64,000 bases of DNA from Streptomyces sp. Ru71 (lineage in GTDB: Bacteria; Actinomycetota; Actinomycetes; Streptomycetales; Streptomycetaceae): positions 19,646 to 83,645 of the forward strand of contig NZ_PQSS01000030.1 of NCBI RefSeq assembly GCF_002920535.1. The letters are read 5' to 3'. The notes beneath the pieces were generated by a model. It ran no database searches. It saw only the letters and a list, made by a program, of their open reading frames with translations, and was not told the DNA's origin. Made by a program: the position numbers and the translations under genes. This document shows positions 38,300-47,311 of this stretch, in pieces; within the stretch, counting starts at the first letter, position 1, and each line of letters begins with the position of its first letter.

Positions 38300-39811
38300 A
38301 TGCCTTCCTCGTCCGCTCCCCGGGCGGCCACCGTCGCCCTGACCGCGCTCGCTCCCGCCGCGTGGGGCACGACGTACGCCGTCACCACGCAACTCCTGCC
38401 GCCGGGGCATCCGTTGTTCGCCGGGCTGATGCGGGCCCTGCCCGCCGGTCTGATCGGTCTCGCGCTCACCCGGAAGGTGCCGCACGGCGCCTGGTGGTGG
38501 AAGACCGCCGTCCTCGGCGTGCTCAACATCGGCGCGCTGTTCCCGCTGCTGTTCGTCGCGGCCGAGCGGCTCCCCGGCGGTGTCGCCGCGACCCTCAGCG
38601 CCACCCAGCCGCTGCTGGTCGCCGCGCTGGCCATCGCCGTGCTGCACGACCGGCCGACGGCCTGGCGCTGGACCTGGGGCGTGCTCGGCGTCGTGGGCGT
38701 CGCCCTCGTCGTCCTCGGCCCGCAGGCCAGGCTGGACGCCGTCGGGGTGCTGGCCGGCCTCGGCGGCACGGCCGGCATGGCCGGCGGCGTCGTGCTCACC
38801 AAGCGCTGGGGCCGCCCCGAGGGCGTCAGCCCGCTCACCCTGGCCGGCTGGCAGCTCACCGCCGGCGGACTGGTGCTGCTCCCGCTCACCTTCGCCGTCG
38901 AGGGCATGCCACCGCGCATCGACGCCGACGCGGCCGCCGGTTACCTGTGGCTCGGCAGCATGGGCGGACTCATCGCCTACACGCTGTGGTTCCGCGGGAT
39001 CGGCCGGCTCCCGGTCGGCGCGTCCGCCCCGCTGGTGCTGCTGTCCCCGCTGGTCGCGGCCGTCGTCGGCATCACGCTCGGCGAGTCGCTCACCTGGCCG
39101 CAGACCGGCGGCTTCGTCCTCGCCCTGGCCGCCATGCTCGCGGCCCAACTAGACGTCAGGAGACCTTCGATGACCACACCCATGACGATCGCCGTGCTCG
39201 GCGCCACCGGAATGGTCGGCAGCCGCGTGATCGACGAGGCCCGCGCACGCGGCCACCGGGTGCTCGCCCTGTCCCGCAAGCCCGCGAGCGAGGACCCGGA
39301 CGTCGTACCCGTCCCGGTCGACGCGAACGACCCGTCCGCCCTGCGCGAGGCCCTGACCGGCTCCGACGCGGTCGTCCTGACCGTACGGACCTTCCCGGCC
39401 GACGCCGACTTCCTCACCGCGACGACCCGCACGGTACTGGACGCCGCCGCGGAGCAGGGGACACGCGTCCTGGTGGTCGGCGGCGCGGGCGCCCTGCGCA
39501 GCCCCGGGAACGAGGAGCTGCTCGTGGCCGACAACCCCGCCTACGTCCCCGCCGAGTACCGGGCCGTGGCCGCCGCAGGAGTCGCCCAACTGGAGACCTG
39601 CCGCTCCCACACCGCCGACTGGGTCTACCTGAGCCCGCCCGCCCTCCTCGAACCGGGCACCCGCACCGGCCGCTACCGCCGAGGCACGGACACCCTGCTC
39701 ACAGGAGTGGACGGCACCTCATGGATCAGCGCGGAGGACATGGCCGTAGCCATACTCGACGAACTGGAAAACCCGGGAACAGACCGCCACATAACGGTCC
39801 AGGCCCACTGA
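38300..39811 (+). CDS. EamA transporter fused in frame to NAD(P)-binding protein
   Basis: 503 residues. Residues 1-288 are a full EamA/DMT transporter with ten hydrophobic segments. Residues 291-503 are a Rossmann-type NAD(P)H-binding protein: IAVLGATGMVGSRVIDEA, then VVLTVRTFPAD and VLVVGGAG. Each part alone has the length of a normal family member. An intact ribosome site AGGAGA (39158-39163) still stands 6 nt before the ATG at 39170, and a TAG (39150-39152) lies in the +1 frame just before, as if a one-base insertion in CCC had joined two genes. The second part could still be made on its own. Confidence 0.75.
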   Translation: MPSSSAPRAATVALTALAPAAWGTTYAVTTQLLPPGHPLFAGLMRALPAGLIGLALTRKVPHGAWWWKTAVLGVLNIGALFPLLFVAAERLPGGVAATLSATQPLLVAALAIAVLHDRPTAWRWTWGVLGVVGVALVVLGPQARLDAVGVLAGLGGTAGMAGGVVLTKRWGRPEGVSPLTLAGWQLTAGGLVLLPLTFAVEGMPPRIDADAAAGYLWLGSMGGLIAYTLWFRGIGRLPVGASAPLVLLSPLVAAVVGITLGESLTWPQTGGFVLALAAMLAAQLDVRRPSMTTPMTIAVLGATGMVGSRVIDEARARGHRVLALSRKPASEDPDVVPVPVDANDPSALREALTGSDAVVLTVRTFPADADFLTATTRTVLDAAAEQGTRVLVVGGAGALRSPGNEELLVADNPAYVPAEYRAVAAAGVAQLETCRSHTADWVYLSPPALLEPGTRTGRYRRGTDTLLTGVDGTSWISAEDMAVAILDELENPGTDRHITVQAH

Positions 39812-39812
39812 A

Positions 39813-39880
39813 ACGCGCCCCTGAAAGAGGCGCGGGGAACTGCGCGAGTAACCACAACGAGCCCGCAGACGAACGACGCC
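39813..39880. repeat. Common Streptomyces intergenic repeat
   Basis: Contains GGCGCGGGGAACTGCGCGAG followed by a CCCGCAG end, with a CGCGCC/GGCGCG hairpin before it. I recognise this as a motif that recurs between many Streptomyces genes; here it separates convergent genes. Confidence 0.6.
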
Positions 39881-39900
39881 AGAACCCGGCAGACGCAGCG

Positions 39901-40653
39901 TCAGGCCCCCAGCGCCGCAGGCAAGGGCACCAGAGCACCCTCGTAACGCTCGACGAGAACCCGGGCAACCTCCGGCGCCGGCCCCAGCACATCGGCCAGG
40001 AGATCCGCCTCGGCCGCACCGCGAGCGATCCGGTCCGGCAGAAACCCGGGAGCCAGCACGTACGGCGCAACGGCCACCTTCTCGCACCCCAAGGCCCGCA
40101 GCGAGCGCACCGCGTCCTCGGTCCGGGGAAACCCCGGGGAGGAACCGCCGGAGGCGAACGCAGGTCGCACGGCGCACCAACCGGTGTGCCGCCACTCCCG
40201 CGCGATTGCTGCGATCACTGCGATCGCCTCCGGGTCGGTGGACCCCGCCGAGGCCAGGACGACCCCGGTCGAGGACTTGTCGGCGGGGCTCAGCCCCGCC
40301 TCGTACAGCCGCCGCTCCAGTGCGGCCAGGAGCAGCGGGGACGGGCCGAGCACGTCCGCCTGGCGGATGCGCAGGCCCCGCGGAGCGCCCCGCAATACCG
40401 CCGGGATGTCCGCCTTGGCGTGGAAGGCGCGGGTCAGCAGCAGCGGAAGGGCCACGACGTCCCGCACCCCCTCCGCGGCCAGGGACTCCAGCACCCCCTG
40501 CACGGAGGGGATGTTGAAGTCCAGGAACCCGGTCTCCACGCGCAGCCCCGGCCGCAGCGACCGTACGCGCTCCACCAGGGCGTGCACGGTCGCGGCGTGC
40601 CGCGGGTCACGGCTGCCGTGGGCGATGACGAGGAGAACGGGGGCGTGGGACAT
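39901..40653 (-). CDS. Sirohydrochlorin chelatase (CbiX-like)
   Basis: 250 residues in two CbiX-like halves: VLLVIAHGSRDPR with the metal-binding His at the start, LDFNIPSVQGVLESLAAEG, ALPLLLTRAFHAKADIP with a second His, and a repeat-like second half (VVLASAGSTD, VAPYVLAPG). It inserts Fe or Co into sirohydrochlorin. As the last gene of the sulfur operon it most likely makes siroheme for the sulfite reductase at 47487-49187. The ABC permease gene ends 5 bp upstream of its start. Confidence 0.83.
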   Translation of the reverse strand: MSHAPVLLVIAHGSRDPRHAATVHALVERVRSLRPGLRVETGFLDFNIPSVQGVLESLAAEGVRDVVALPLLLTRAFHAKADIPAVLRGAPRGLRIRQADVLGPSPLLLAALERRLYEAGLSPADKSSTGVVLASAGSTDPEAIAVIAAIAREWRHTGWCAVRPAFASGGSSPGFPRTEDAVRSLRALGCEKVAVAPYVLAPGFLPDRIARGAAEADLLADVLGPAPEVARVLVERYEGALVPLPAALGA

Positions 40654-40658
40654 GGGAC

Positions 40659-41585
40659 TCAGCTCTTCACCAGCAGTCCGCGGCTGCGGAGCACCCACCG
40701 CTCCAGCGGGCTGAAGATCAGCAGGTCGATCGCGATGCCGACGAACAGGATCAGGATGATGGACTCGAACACCATGGACATGGAGCTGGCGTTGCGGCCG
40801 TTCTCCAGCAGCGCGCCCAGGCCGACGCCGAGGTCGGGGGAGGAGGCGATGATCTCCGCGGCCATCAGCGACCGCCAGGAGAACGCCCAGCCCTGCTTCA
40901 GACCGGCCAGATAGCCGGGCAGCGCGGCCGGCATCACGATGTGCCGGGCGCCCTTGAGGCCCGTCGCGCCCATCGTGCGGCCGGCGCGCAGGAACAGCGG
41001 CGGCACCTGGTCGATGCCGGACACCAGGCCGTTGGCGATGGACGGGACCGCGCCGAGCAGGATCACCGCGTACATCATCGAGTTGTTCAGGCCCAGCCAG
41101 ATCACCGCCGGCGGCACCCAGGCCACGCTGGGCAGGGACTGCAGTCCGGACAGGATCGGCCCGATCGCGGCGCGCACGAACTTCACCCGGGCCACGATCA
41201 GCCCCAGCGGGGTGCCGATGGCGAGCGCGAAGAGGAAGCCGAGCAGTCCGCGCGAGATGGACGTCCAGATGTAGCCGAGCAGCTCGCCCTTGAGCCAGGC
41301 GTCCTTGAACTCGGTGCCGACGTCGGAGGGCGTGGGCAGCTTGGTCGGGTCGTCCACGATCTTCAGGGAGACCAGCGCCTGCCAGACCACCAGGACCACC
41401 GCGACCGCGACGATCGGCGGCAGGATCTTCTTCACGAAGGTCTGGCGGAAGGGCGTGCGGCCGGTCGCCGAGGACTCCAGGGCGTCCAGGCCCGCCTCCA
41501 GGCCGCCGAGACCGCCGGCCCGGTCGGCGGAGGCGTCCCGGACGGGGCTGTCCGCCGTGGTGTCGGTCGTGTCAGTGCTGGCCAT
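40659..41585 (-). CDS. ssuC: Sulfonate-type ABC transporter permease
   Basis: 308 residues from the ATG at 41585. After a 50-residue soluble head there are six membrane segments and the permease motif GATGLKGARHIVMPAALPGYLAGLKQGWAFSWRSLMAAE. It belongs to the SsuC/TauC/NrtB family that imports sulfonates, taurine or nitrate. Its start lies inside the last 14 bases of the ATPase gene. The place in the cys operon points to an organic or inorganic sulfur source. Confidence 0.87.
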   Translation of the reverse strand: MASTDTTDTTADSPVRDASADRAGGLGGLEAGLDALESSATGRTPFRQTFVKKILPPIVAVAVVLVVWQALVSLKIVDDPTKLPTPSDVGTEFKDAWLKGELLGYIWTSISRGLLGFLFALAIGTPLGLIVARVKFVRAAIGPILSGLQSLPSVAWVPPAVIWLGLNNSMMYAVILLGAVPSIANGLVSGIDQVPPLFLRAGRTMGATGLKGARHIVMPAALPGYLAGLKQGWAFSWRSLMAAEIIASSPDLGVGLGALLENGRNASSMSMVFESIILILFVGIAIDLLIFSPLERWVLRSRGLLVKS

Positions 41586-42357
41586 GGCGGCGGATCTCCC
41601 CACGCAGTACTTCGGTGATCTCCAGGGACAGTTCGGCCACGGGCGCGTCCTCGATGCGCCGCGGCTGCGGGATGTCCACCCGCCACTCGCGGGCGATGCG
41701 GCCGGGCCGGGAGGACAGCAGCACCACGCGCTCGGCGAGCCGGACCGCCTCCCGCACGTTGTGCGTGACGAACAGCACCGACACCCCCGTCTCCTGCCAG
41801 ATCCGGGTCAGCTCGTCGTGCAGCACGTCGCGGGTGATGGCGTCCAGCGCCGCGAACGGCTCGTCCATCAGCAGCAGCCGGCTGTCCTGCGCGAGCGCGC
41901 GGGCCATCGCCACGCGCTGGCGCATACCGCCGGACAGCTCGTGCACCCGCTTGCCGTGCGAGCCCTTCAGCCGGACCAGTTCGAGCAGCTGCTCGGCGCG
42001 CTCGCGCCGCTCGTTCTTGGGTACGCCCCGCAGTTTCAGGGCGAGTTCGATGTTCTTGCCCGCGGTCAGCCACGGGAACAGGGCGTGCTCCTGGAACATC
42101 AGGGCCGGACGCCCGTCGGTCGTGATCGCGCCGGCGGTGGGCCGCTCCAGGCCCGCCACCAGGTTCAGCAGCGTCGACTTGCCGCAGCCCGAGGCCCCCA
42201 GGAGGGTGACGAACTCGCCCGGAGCGACATCGAGGCTGATGTCGTCCAGCACGAGCTGCTGCCCGGCGGGCCCGGCGAAGGACTTCGAGACATGCTCGAT
42301 ACGCGCGGCGTGCTCGACTGCCTCGACGCCTTCGGCCTTCATGATCGCGGTGGCCAT
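41572..42357 (-). CDS. ssuB: Sulfonate-type ABC transporter ATPase
   Basis: 261 residues from the ATG at 42357 (GGAGG 8 nt before). Walker A GASGCGKST, Q-loop MFQEHALFPW, signature LSGGMRQR, Walker B LLLMDEPFAALD and switch His in FVTHNVREAV are all intact. It drives the importer with the permease downstream. Part of the sulfur operon. Confidence 0.9.
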   Translation of the reverse strand: MATAIMKAEGVEAVEHAARIEHVSKSFAGPAGQQLVLDDISLDVAPGEFVTLLGASGCGKSTLLNLVAGLERPTAGAITTDGRPALMFQEHALFPWLTAGKNIELALKLRGVPKNERRERAEQLLELVRLKGSHGKRVHELSGGMRQRVAMARALAQDSRLLLMDEPFAALDAITRDVLHDELTRIWQETGVSVLFVTHNVREAVRLAERVVLLSSRPGRIAREWRVDIPQPRRIEDAPVAELSLEITEVLRGEIRRHGQH

Positions 42358-42391
42358 GGTCGTCACCTCCTGGGAACTCTCGGATCCGGGC

Positions 42392-43501
42392 TTACTTGAC
42401 GCCGAGTCCGGCGTCGTCGACTGCGGGCTGCCCCTCGGCCTTCAGAACCTTGTTCAGGACGGTGAGGTCGTAGATGCCGTCCAGCTTCGGCTGCTTGAGC
42501 AGACCGGCCTTGACCGCGTGCTCCGCCTCGGTGTTGAGGGTGGAGGCCAGCGGGTCGTTGGTGAACTGGATGGACTTCCACGCCGGGTCGAGGACCTTGG
42601 CCGGCAGCGCCTTGCCGGAGTCGGCCTCCAGCTGCTTGTTGGCCGCGGCCTTCGCCTCGTCGGGGTTGGCGTTGATCCACTTGTTGGCCTCAAGGGAGGC
42701 CTTCAGCACCGCCTCGACGGCGTTCGGGTGCTCCTTGAGGAACTTCTGCGACACGATGACGTTCGTGATCACGAACTTCTTGTCCGGCCACAGGTCGGCC
42801 TCGTCCAGCAGCACCTTGGCGCCCTGGGCGACCAGCTTGGAAGCGGTCGGCTCCGGCACCCACGCGCCGTCGATGGAGCCCGACTTGTAGGCGTCCGGGG
42901 TGACCTTGTTGTCGGTGCGGACCACCGACACGTCGCCCTTGCCGCTCTGCGCGTCGACCTTCCAGCCCTGCTCGGCGATCCAGTTCAGGAACGCGACGTC
43001 CTGGGTGTTGCCGAGCTGCGGGGTGGCGATCTTCTTGCCCTTGACGTCCTTCACGGACGTGATCTTCTTCGGGTTCACGACGAGCTTCACACCGCCGGAC
43101 GCCGAACCGGCGACGATGCGCAGGCTCTTGCCCTTCGACTTGGTGTAGCCGTTGATCGCCGGGGAGGGGCCGATCCAGCCGATGTCGATCGAGCCCGAGT
43201 TGAGCGCCTCGATCTCGGACGGGCCGGCGTTGAAGATCTGGTACTTGGCCTCGGTGGCGCCCAGCTCCTTCTGGAAGAAGCCCTTCTGGACCCCCACCAG
43301 TGCCGTCGCATGGGTCAGGTTTCCGAAGTAGCCGATCTTGACCTTGTCCAGGCCGTCGATCTTCTGGGCGCCGGCGGCGACCTTCTGGGCGGAAGGCTTC
43401 TCGTCGGCCTGAGAACCGTAGCCGCAGGCGGCCAGGGCGAGCAGGGGCAGGGCGGTCACGGCGGTCACGCCGCGGCGAAGGAGCGTCGAGCGGGTAGGCA
43501 C
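42392..43501 (-). CDS. ssuA: Sulfonate-type ABC transporter substrate-binding lipoprotein
   Basis: 369 residues from GTG 43501. Signal peptide with lipobox ALAAC (Cys26). The mature part is an SsuA/NrtA-like periplasmic-binding fold: KVKIGYFGNLTHATALVG, IDIGWIGPSPAING, GKKIATPQLGNTQDVA, IDGAWVPEPTASKLV. This component selects the substrate; aliphatic sulfonates or taurine are the usual ligands, and sulfate-like oxyanions are possible. In many Streptomyces the same importer follows cysN. Confidence 0.88.
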   Translation of the reverse strand: MPTRSTLLRRGVTAVTALPLLALAACGYGSQADEKPSAQKVAAGAQKIDGLDKVKIGYFGNLTHATALVGVQKGFFQKELGATEAKYQIFNAGPSEIEALNSGSIDIGWIGPSPAINGYTKSKGKSLRIVAGSASGGVKLVVNPKKITSVKDVKGKKIATPQLGNTQDVAFLNWIAEQGWKVDAQSGKGDVSVVRTDNKVTPDAYKSGSIDGAWVPEPTASKLVAQGAKVLLDEADLWPDKKFVITNVIVSQKFLKEHPNAVEAVLKASLEANKWINANPDEAKAAANKQLEADSGKALPAKVLDPAWKSIQFTNDPLASTLNTEAEHAVKAGLLKQPKLDGIYDLTVLNKVLKAEGQPAVDDAGLGVK

Positions 43502-43593
43502 GGGAGGGTGTCCTCTCGGAGGCCCGGCGGTCACGCCCTTGTCGTCAGGGCGTGGCCGGGAAGTCGGCAGAAGGTTTTCGTCGCTTCCGGGAC

Positions 43594-43620
43594 TCCCCCG
43601 AGCTCTTCGAGCAGGGGGGA
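43594..43620 (-). terminator. Hairpin between cysN and ssuA
   Basis: TCCCCC-GA-GCTC-TTC-GAGC-A-GGGGGGA folds into a two-part stem. This hairpin type recurs in Streptomyces intergenic regions. It would lower or regulate read-through from cysN to ssuA. Confidence 0.5.
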
Positions 43621-43663
43621 TCCCCAGGGTGGGGGGACGGGGCGCGCAGGCAGTGCGCGTACG

Positions 43664-43768
43664 TCAGCGCACACATCGCGTCACTCCGCCCTGTCCGCTG
43701 CCGAGGACGCCGCTGCCGATGCGGCCGCCCTCCTTCGCGAACGTCCCGTAGTAGTCGTAGGAGTTCAT
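43664..43768 (-). CDS. Possible 34-aa protein after cysN
   Basis: The frame begins 3 nt after the cysN stop (MNSYDYYGTFAKEGG) and ends at 43664 in VTRCVR. A second short frame starting at 43676 (MCALTYAHC) overlaps its end and has a GGAG site 7 nt before the ATG. Codon use is plausible, but there is no domain and coding is uncertain. Position before ssuA would suit a leader peptide. Confidence 0.3.
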   Translation of the reverse strand: MNSYDYYGTFAKEGGRIGSGVLGSGQGGVTRCVR

Positions 43769-43771
43769 GGG

Positions 43772-45106
43772 TCAGAAGTCCCAGCCGTCGTCGTCGGTCT
43801 CGTCCTTGACCGGCTCGGGCGCGGCGAACGACTCGCCGACCATGCCCGCGGTGAGCGTGGTGCCGTCGTTGGGGTCGATCAGGATGAAGGAGCCCGTGCG
43901 GCGCGAGTCGGCGTAGGAGTCGACCGGCAGCGGCTCGGCGGTGCGGATCTTCACCCGGCCGATGTCGTTGGCGACGAGCCGGCCGGGGTGCGGGTGCAGG
44001 GACAGGTCGTCCAGGGTGAGCCGGGACGGGATGTCCTTCACGATCGCCTTGACCGTGCGCGTGCCGTGCTTGAGCAGCACCCGGTGACCGACGGTCAGCG
44101 GCTGGTCGGCGACATGGCAGACGGTCGCCTCCACGTCCTGCGTGGTGGCCGGCGCGTCCTTGCTCGGCACGATCAGGTCGCCGCGCGAGATGTCGATGTC
44201 GTCGGCCAGCAGGACCGTCACCGACTGCGTGGTCCAGGCCACGTCGACCGGCTTGCCCAGCAGGTCGATGCCGGAGATCGTCGAGGTACGGCCCGACGGC
44301 AGCACGGTGACCGCCTCGCCGACCCGGAAGGATCCGGCGGCGATCTGGCCGGCGTAGCCCCGGTAGTCCGGGTGCTCGGCGGTCTGCGGCCGGATCACGT
44401 ACTGCACGGGCAGCCGCGCGTGGCAGTGGCTCAGGTCGTGGCTGACCGGGACGGTCTCCAGGTGCTCCAGCACGGTCGGGCCGCCGTACCAGTCCATGTT
44501 CGCCGACGGCTCCACGACGTTGTCGCCTTCGAGCGCCGAGATCGGGATCGCGGTCACCTCGGGCACGCCCAGCTCGGTGGCGTAGGCGGTGAACTCCTCG
44601 GCGATGGCCGCGAAGACCTTCTCGTCGTAGCCGACGAGGTCCATCTTGTTCACGGCGAGCACGACGTGCGGGACCCGCAGCAGCGCCGCGATGGCCGCGT
44701 GCCGGCGGGTCTGCTCGACGACGCCGTTGCGGGCGTCGACGAGGATCACCGTCAGCTCGGCGGTGGAGGCGCCGGTGACCATGTTCCGCGTGTACTGCAC
44801 ATGGCCCGGGGTGTCGGCGAGGATGAACCGGCGCCGGGGCGTGGCGAAGTAGCGGTAGGCGACGTCGATGGTGATGCCCTGCTCGCGCTCGGCGCGCAGG
44901 CCGTCGGTGAGCAGCGCGAGGTCGGGGCCCTCCTGGCCGCGGCTGGCGGAGGCGCGCTCCACGGCCTCCAGCTGGTCGGTGAGGACCGACTTGGAGTCGT
45001 GCAGCAGGCGCCCGACGAGCGTGGACTTGCCGTCGTCGACGGAACCGGCGGTGGCGAACCGCAGCAGGGTGGTGGCCGAGAGTTCCTCGGTCGTGGTCGT
45101 GCTCAT
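43772..45106 (-). CDS. cysN: ATP sulfurylase large subunit (GTPase) CysN
   Basis: 444 residues. An elongation-factor-like GTPase: GSVDDGKST (G1), DTPGHVQYTRNM (G3), NKMDLVGYDE (G4), then two beta-barrel domains. It couples GTP hydrolysis to formation of adenosine 5'-phosphosulfate from sulfate and ATP by CysD. No C-terminal APS kinase is fused; that activity is the separate cysC here. Starts 2 bp after the cysD stop. Confidence 0.95.
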   Translation of the reverse strand: MSTTTTEELSATTLLRFATAGSVDDGKSTLVGRLLHDSKSVLTDQLEAVERASASRGQEGPDLALLTDGLRAEREQGITIDVAYRYFATPRRRFILADTPGHVQYTRNMVTGASTAELTVILVDARNGVVEQTRRHAAIAALLRVPHVVLAVNKMDLVGYDEKVFAAIAEEFTAYATELGVPEVTAIPISALEGDNVVEPSANMDWYGGPTVLEHLETVPVSHDLSHCHARLPVQYVIRPQTAEHPDYRGYAGQIAAGSFRVGEAVTVLPSGRTSTISGIDLLGKPVDVAWTTQSVTVLLADDIDISRGDLIVPSKDAPATTQDVEATVCHVADQPLTVGHRVLLKHGTRTVKAIVKDIPSRLTLDDLSLHPHPGRLVANDIGRVKIRTAEPLPVDSYADSRRTGSFILIDPNDGTTLTAGMVGESFAAPEPVKDETDDDGWDF

Positions 45107-45108
45107 CT

Positions 45109-46047
45109 CTAGAAGTACCCCTCGCGCTTGCGGTCTTCCATCGCCGCCTCGGACATCTTGTCGTCGGCCCGGGTGGCGCCCCGCTCGGTGAGCCGGGACG
45201 CGGCGATCTCGGTGATCACCTTCTCGATCGTGTCGGCGTCGGAGTCGACGGCGCCCGTGCAGGACATGTCACCGACCGTGCGGTAGCGCACCAGGCGCTT
45301 CTGAACGGTCTCGCCGTCCTTGGGGCCGCCCCACTCGCCGGCGGTCAGCCACATGCCGTCCCGCTGGAACACCTCGCGCTCGTGCGCGTAGTAGATCTCG
45401 GGCAGCTCGATGCCCTCGCGGGCGATGTACTGCCACACGTCCAGCTCGGTCCAGTTGGACAGCGGGAAGACCCGGACGTGCTCGCCGGGCGCGTGCCGGC
45501 CGTTGTACAGGTTCCACAGCTCGGGGCGCTGACGGCGCGGGTCCCACTGGGAGAACTCGTCGCGCAGGCTGAACACCCGCTCCTTGGCGCGGGCCTTCTC
45601 CTCGTCGCGGCGGCCGCCGCCGAAGACGGCGTCGAACTTCTCCGCCCGGATCTTCTCCGTCAGCGGCAGCGTCTGCAGCGGGTTGCGGGTGCCGTCCGGG
45701 CGCTCCTTGAGCACCCCGCGGTCGATGTAGTCCTGCACGGACGCGACGTGCAGCCGCAGCCCGTGCTTGGCCACCGTGCGGTCGCGGTAGTCGATGACCT
45801 CGGGGAAGTTGTGCCCGGTGTCCACGTGCAGCAGCGAGAACGGCACCGGCGCGGGCGTGAACGCCTTCAGCGCCAGGTGCAGCATGACGATCGAGTCCTT
45901 GCCGCCGGAGAAGAGGATCACCGGGTTCTCGAACTCGCCCGCGACCTCGCGGAAGATGTGCACGGCCTCGGATTCGAGGGCGTCCAGGTGCGAGAGGGCG
46001 TACGGGGTGTCCGTACCCTCCTGGGCGGTGGTGGCGACGGTCGTCAC
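45109..46047 (-). CDS. cysD: ATP sulfurylase small subunit CysD
   Basis: 312 residues with the PP-loop FSGGKDSIVMLH that binds ATP, HVDTGHNFPEVIDYRD, and GGRRDEEKARAKER. It makes APS from sulfate together with CysN. The C-terminal MEDRKREGYF is the standard family end. It begins GTGA, overlapping the cysC stop by 4 bp. Confidence 0.95.
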   Translation of the reverse strand: MTTVATTAQEGTDTPYALSHLDALESEAVHIFREVAGEFENPVILFSGGKDSIVMLHLALKAFTPAPVPFSLLHVDTGHNFPEVIDYRDRTVAKHGLRLHVASVQDYIDRGVLKERPDGTRNPLQTLPLTEKIRAEKFDAVFGGGRRDEEKARAKERVFSLRDEFSQWDPRRQRPELWNLYNGRHAPGEHVRVFPLSNWTELDVWQYIAREGIELPEIYYAHEREVFQRDGMWLTAGEWGGPKDGETVQKRLVRYRTVGDMSCTGAVDSDADTIEKVITEIAASRLTERGATRADDKMSEAAMEDRKREGYF

Positions 46048-46604
46048 GCCAGTCCCCTTTCGCTGAGCAGGGCGTGCACCGACGCCGCGGACTCCTGCAC
46101 GGTCTGGTTCTGCGACTCGATCCGCAGATCGGGCGTCTCGGGCTCCTCGTACGGGTCGTCGACCCCGGTCAGGCCGGTCAGCTCACCCGCGGCCTGCTTG
46201 GCGTACAGGCCCTTCACATCGCGTACGGAGCACACCTCGACCGGGGTGGCGACGTGCACCTCCAGGTACGGCGTGCCGTTCGTCTCGTGCCGCTTGCGCA
46301 CCGCGTCGCGGCTGTCCGTGTACGGCGCGATGACCGGGACGAGCACCTTCACGCCGTTGCGCGCGAGGAGTTCGGCGACGAAGCCGATGCGCTGCACGTT
46401 GGTGTGCCGGTCCTCGCGGGAGAAGCCGAGGCCCGCCGAGATGAACTCGCGGATCTCGTCGCCGTCGAGCACCTCGACACGGTGGCCCTCGGCCCGCAGG
46501 CGGCCGGCCAGCTCGTACGCGATGGTGGTCTTGCCGGCGCTCGGCAGACCCGTGAGCCAGACGGTGGCTCCGCTCGTCACGTCATTCTCCTGAATCGTCG
46601 TCAT
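46044..46604 (-). CDS. cysC: APS kinase CysC
   Basis: 186 residues from the ATG at 46604. P-loop GLPSAGKTT, DGDEIREFISAGLGFSREDR and YEEPETPDL are typical. The enzyme phosphorylates APS to PAPS. Because the reductase here is of the APS type, CysC may serve sulfation or PAPS supply and not be strictly needed for cysteine synthesis. Start overlaps the cysH stop (ATGA). Confidence 0.93.
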   Translation of the reverse strand: MTTIQENDVTSGATVWLTGLPSAGKTTIAYELAGRLRAEGHRVEVLDGDEIREFISAGLGFSREDRHTNVQRIGFVAELLARNGVKVLVPVIAPYTDSRDAVRKRHETNGTPYLEVHVATPVEVCSVRDVKGLYAKQAAGELTGLTGVDDPYEEPETPDLRIESQNQTVQESAASVHALLSERGLA

Positions 46605-47311
46605 CCGTGCAGCCCGCACTCGGTCTTGGCGCGGCCCGCCCAGCGGCCGGCGCGCGCGTCCTCACCCTCCAGCACCCGCCGGGTGCAGGGGGCGCAGCCG
46701 ACGGAGGCGTAGCCGTCCATCAGCAGCGGGTTGGTCAGCACGCCGTGCTCGGTGACGTAGGCGTCCACGTCGTCCTGGGTCCAGCGCGCGATGGGGGAGA
46801 TCTTGACCTTCTGCCGCTTGTCGTCCCAGCCGACCACCGGGGTGTTCGCCCGGGTCGGGGACTCGTCGCGGCGCAGGCCCGTCGCCCAGGCCTGATAACC
46901 CTGCAGGCCCTCTTCGAGCGGCTGCACCTTGCGCAGCTTGCAGCACAGGTCGGGGTCGCGGTCGTGCAGCCTGGGACCGTACTCGGCGTCCTGCTCGGCG
47001 ACCGTCTGGCGCGGGGTGAGCGTGATGACGTTGACGTCCATCACGGCCTCGACCGCGTCGCGGGTGCCGATGGTCTCCGGGAAGTGGTAGCCGGTGTCCA
47101 GGAACACCACGTCCACGCCCTTCATCACCCGGGACGCCAGGTGGGCGACGACCGCGTCCTCCATGGAGGAGGTCACGCAGAAGCCCTTGCCGAAGGTGTC
47201 GGCCGCCCACTGCAGGATCTGGAGCGCGGAGGCGTCCTCCAGGTCGCGGCCCGCCTGCTCGGCGAGCGCCTTCAACTCGTCGGCCGTGCGCTCGTGCTGA
47301 GCCGTCGTCAT
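46601..47311 (-). CDS. cysH: APS reductase CysH (iron-sulfur type)
   Basis: 236 residues from the ATG at 47311 (GGAGGGGACT upstream). It has CC at DLCCKLRKVQP and CAPC at the third quarter, the four cysteines that hold a 4Fe-4S cluster and mark APS-type reductases, and TECGLH at the end with the catalytic Cys. It reduces APS to sulfite using thioredoxin. It overlaps the zinc-ribbon gene upstream and cysC downstream, each by ATGA. Confidence 0.94.
   Translation of the reverse strand: MTTAQHERTADELKALAEQAGRDLEDASALQILQWAADTFGKGFCVTSSMEDAVVAHLASRVMKGVDVVFLDTGYHFPETIGTRDAVEAVMDVNVITLTPRQTVAEQDAEYGPRLHDRDPDLCCKLRKVQPLEEGLQGYQAWATGLRRDESPTRANTPVVGWDDKRQKVKISPIARWTQDDVDAYVTEHGVLTNPLLMDGYASVGCAPCTRRVLEGEDARAGRWAGRAKTECGLHG

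Noticed and set aside
38272..40914. An 880-codon plus-strand frame across the fusion gene and chelatase
   Set aside because: Arg/Pro-rich shadow caused by high GC; it is out of phase with the EamA and Rossmann motifs.
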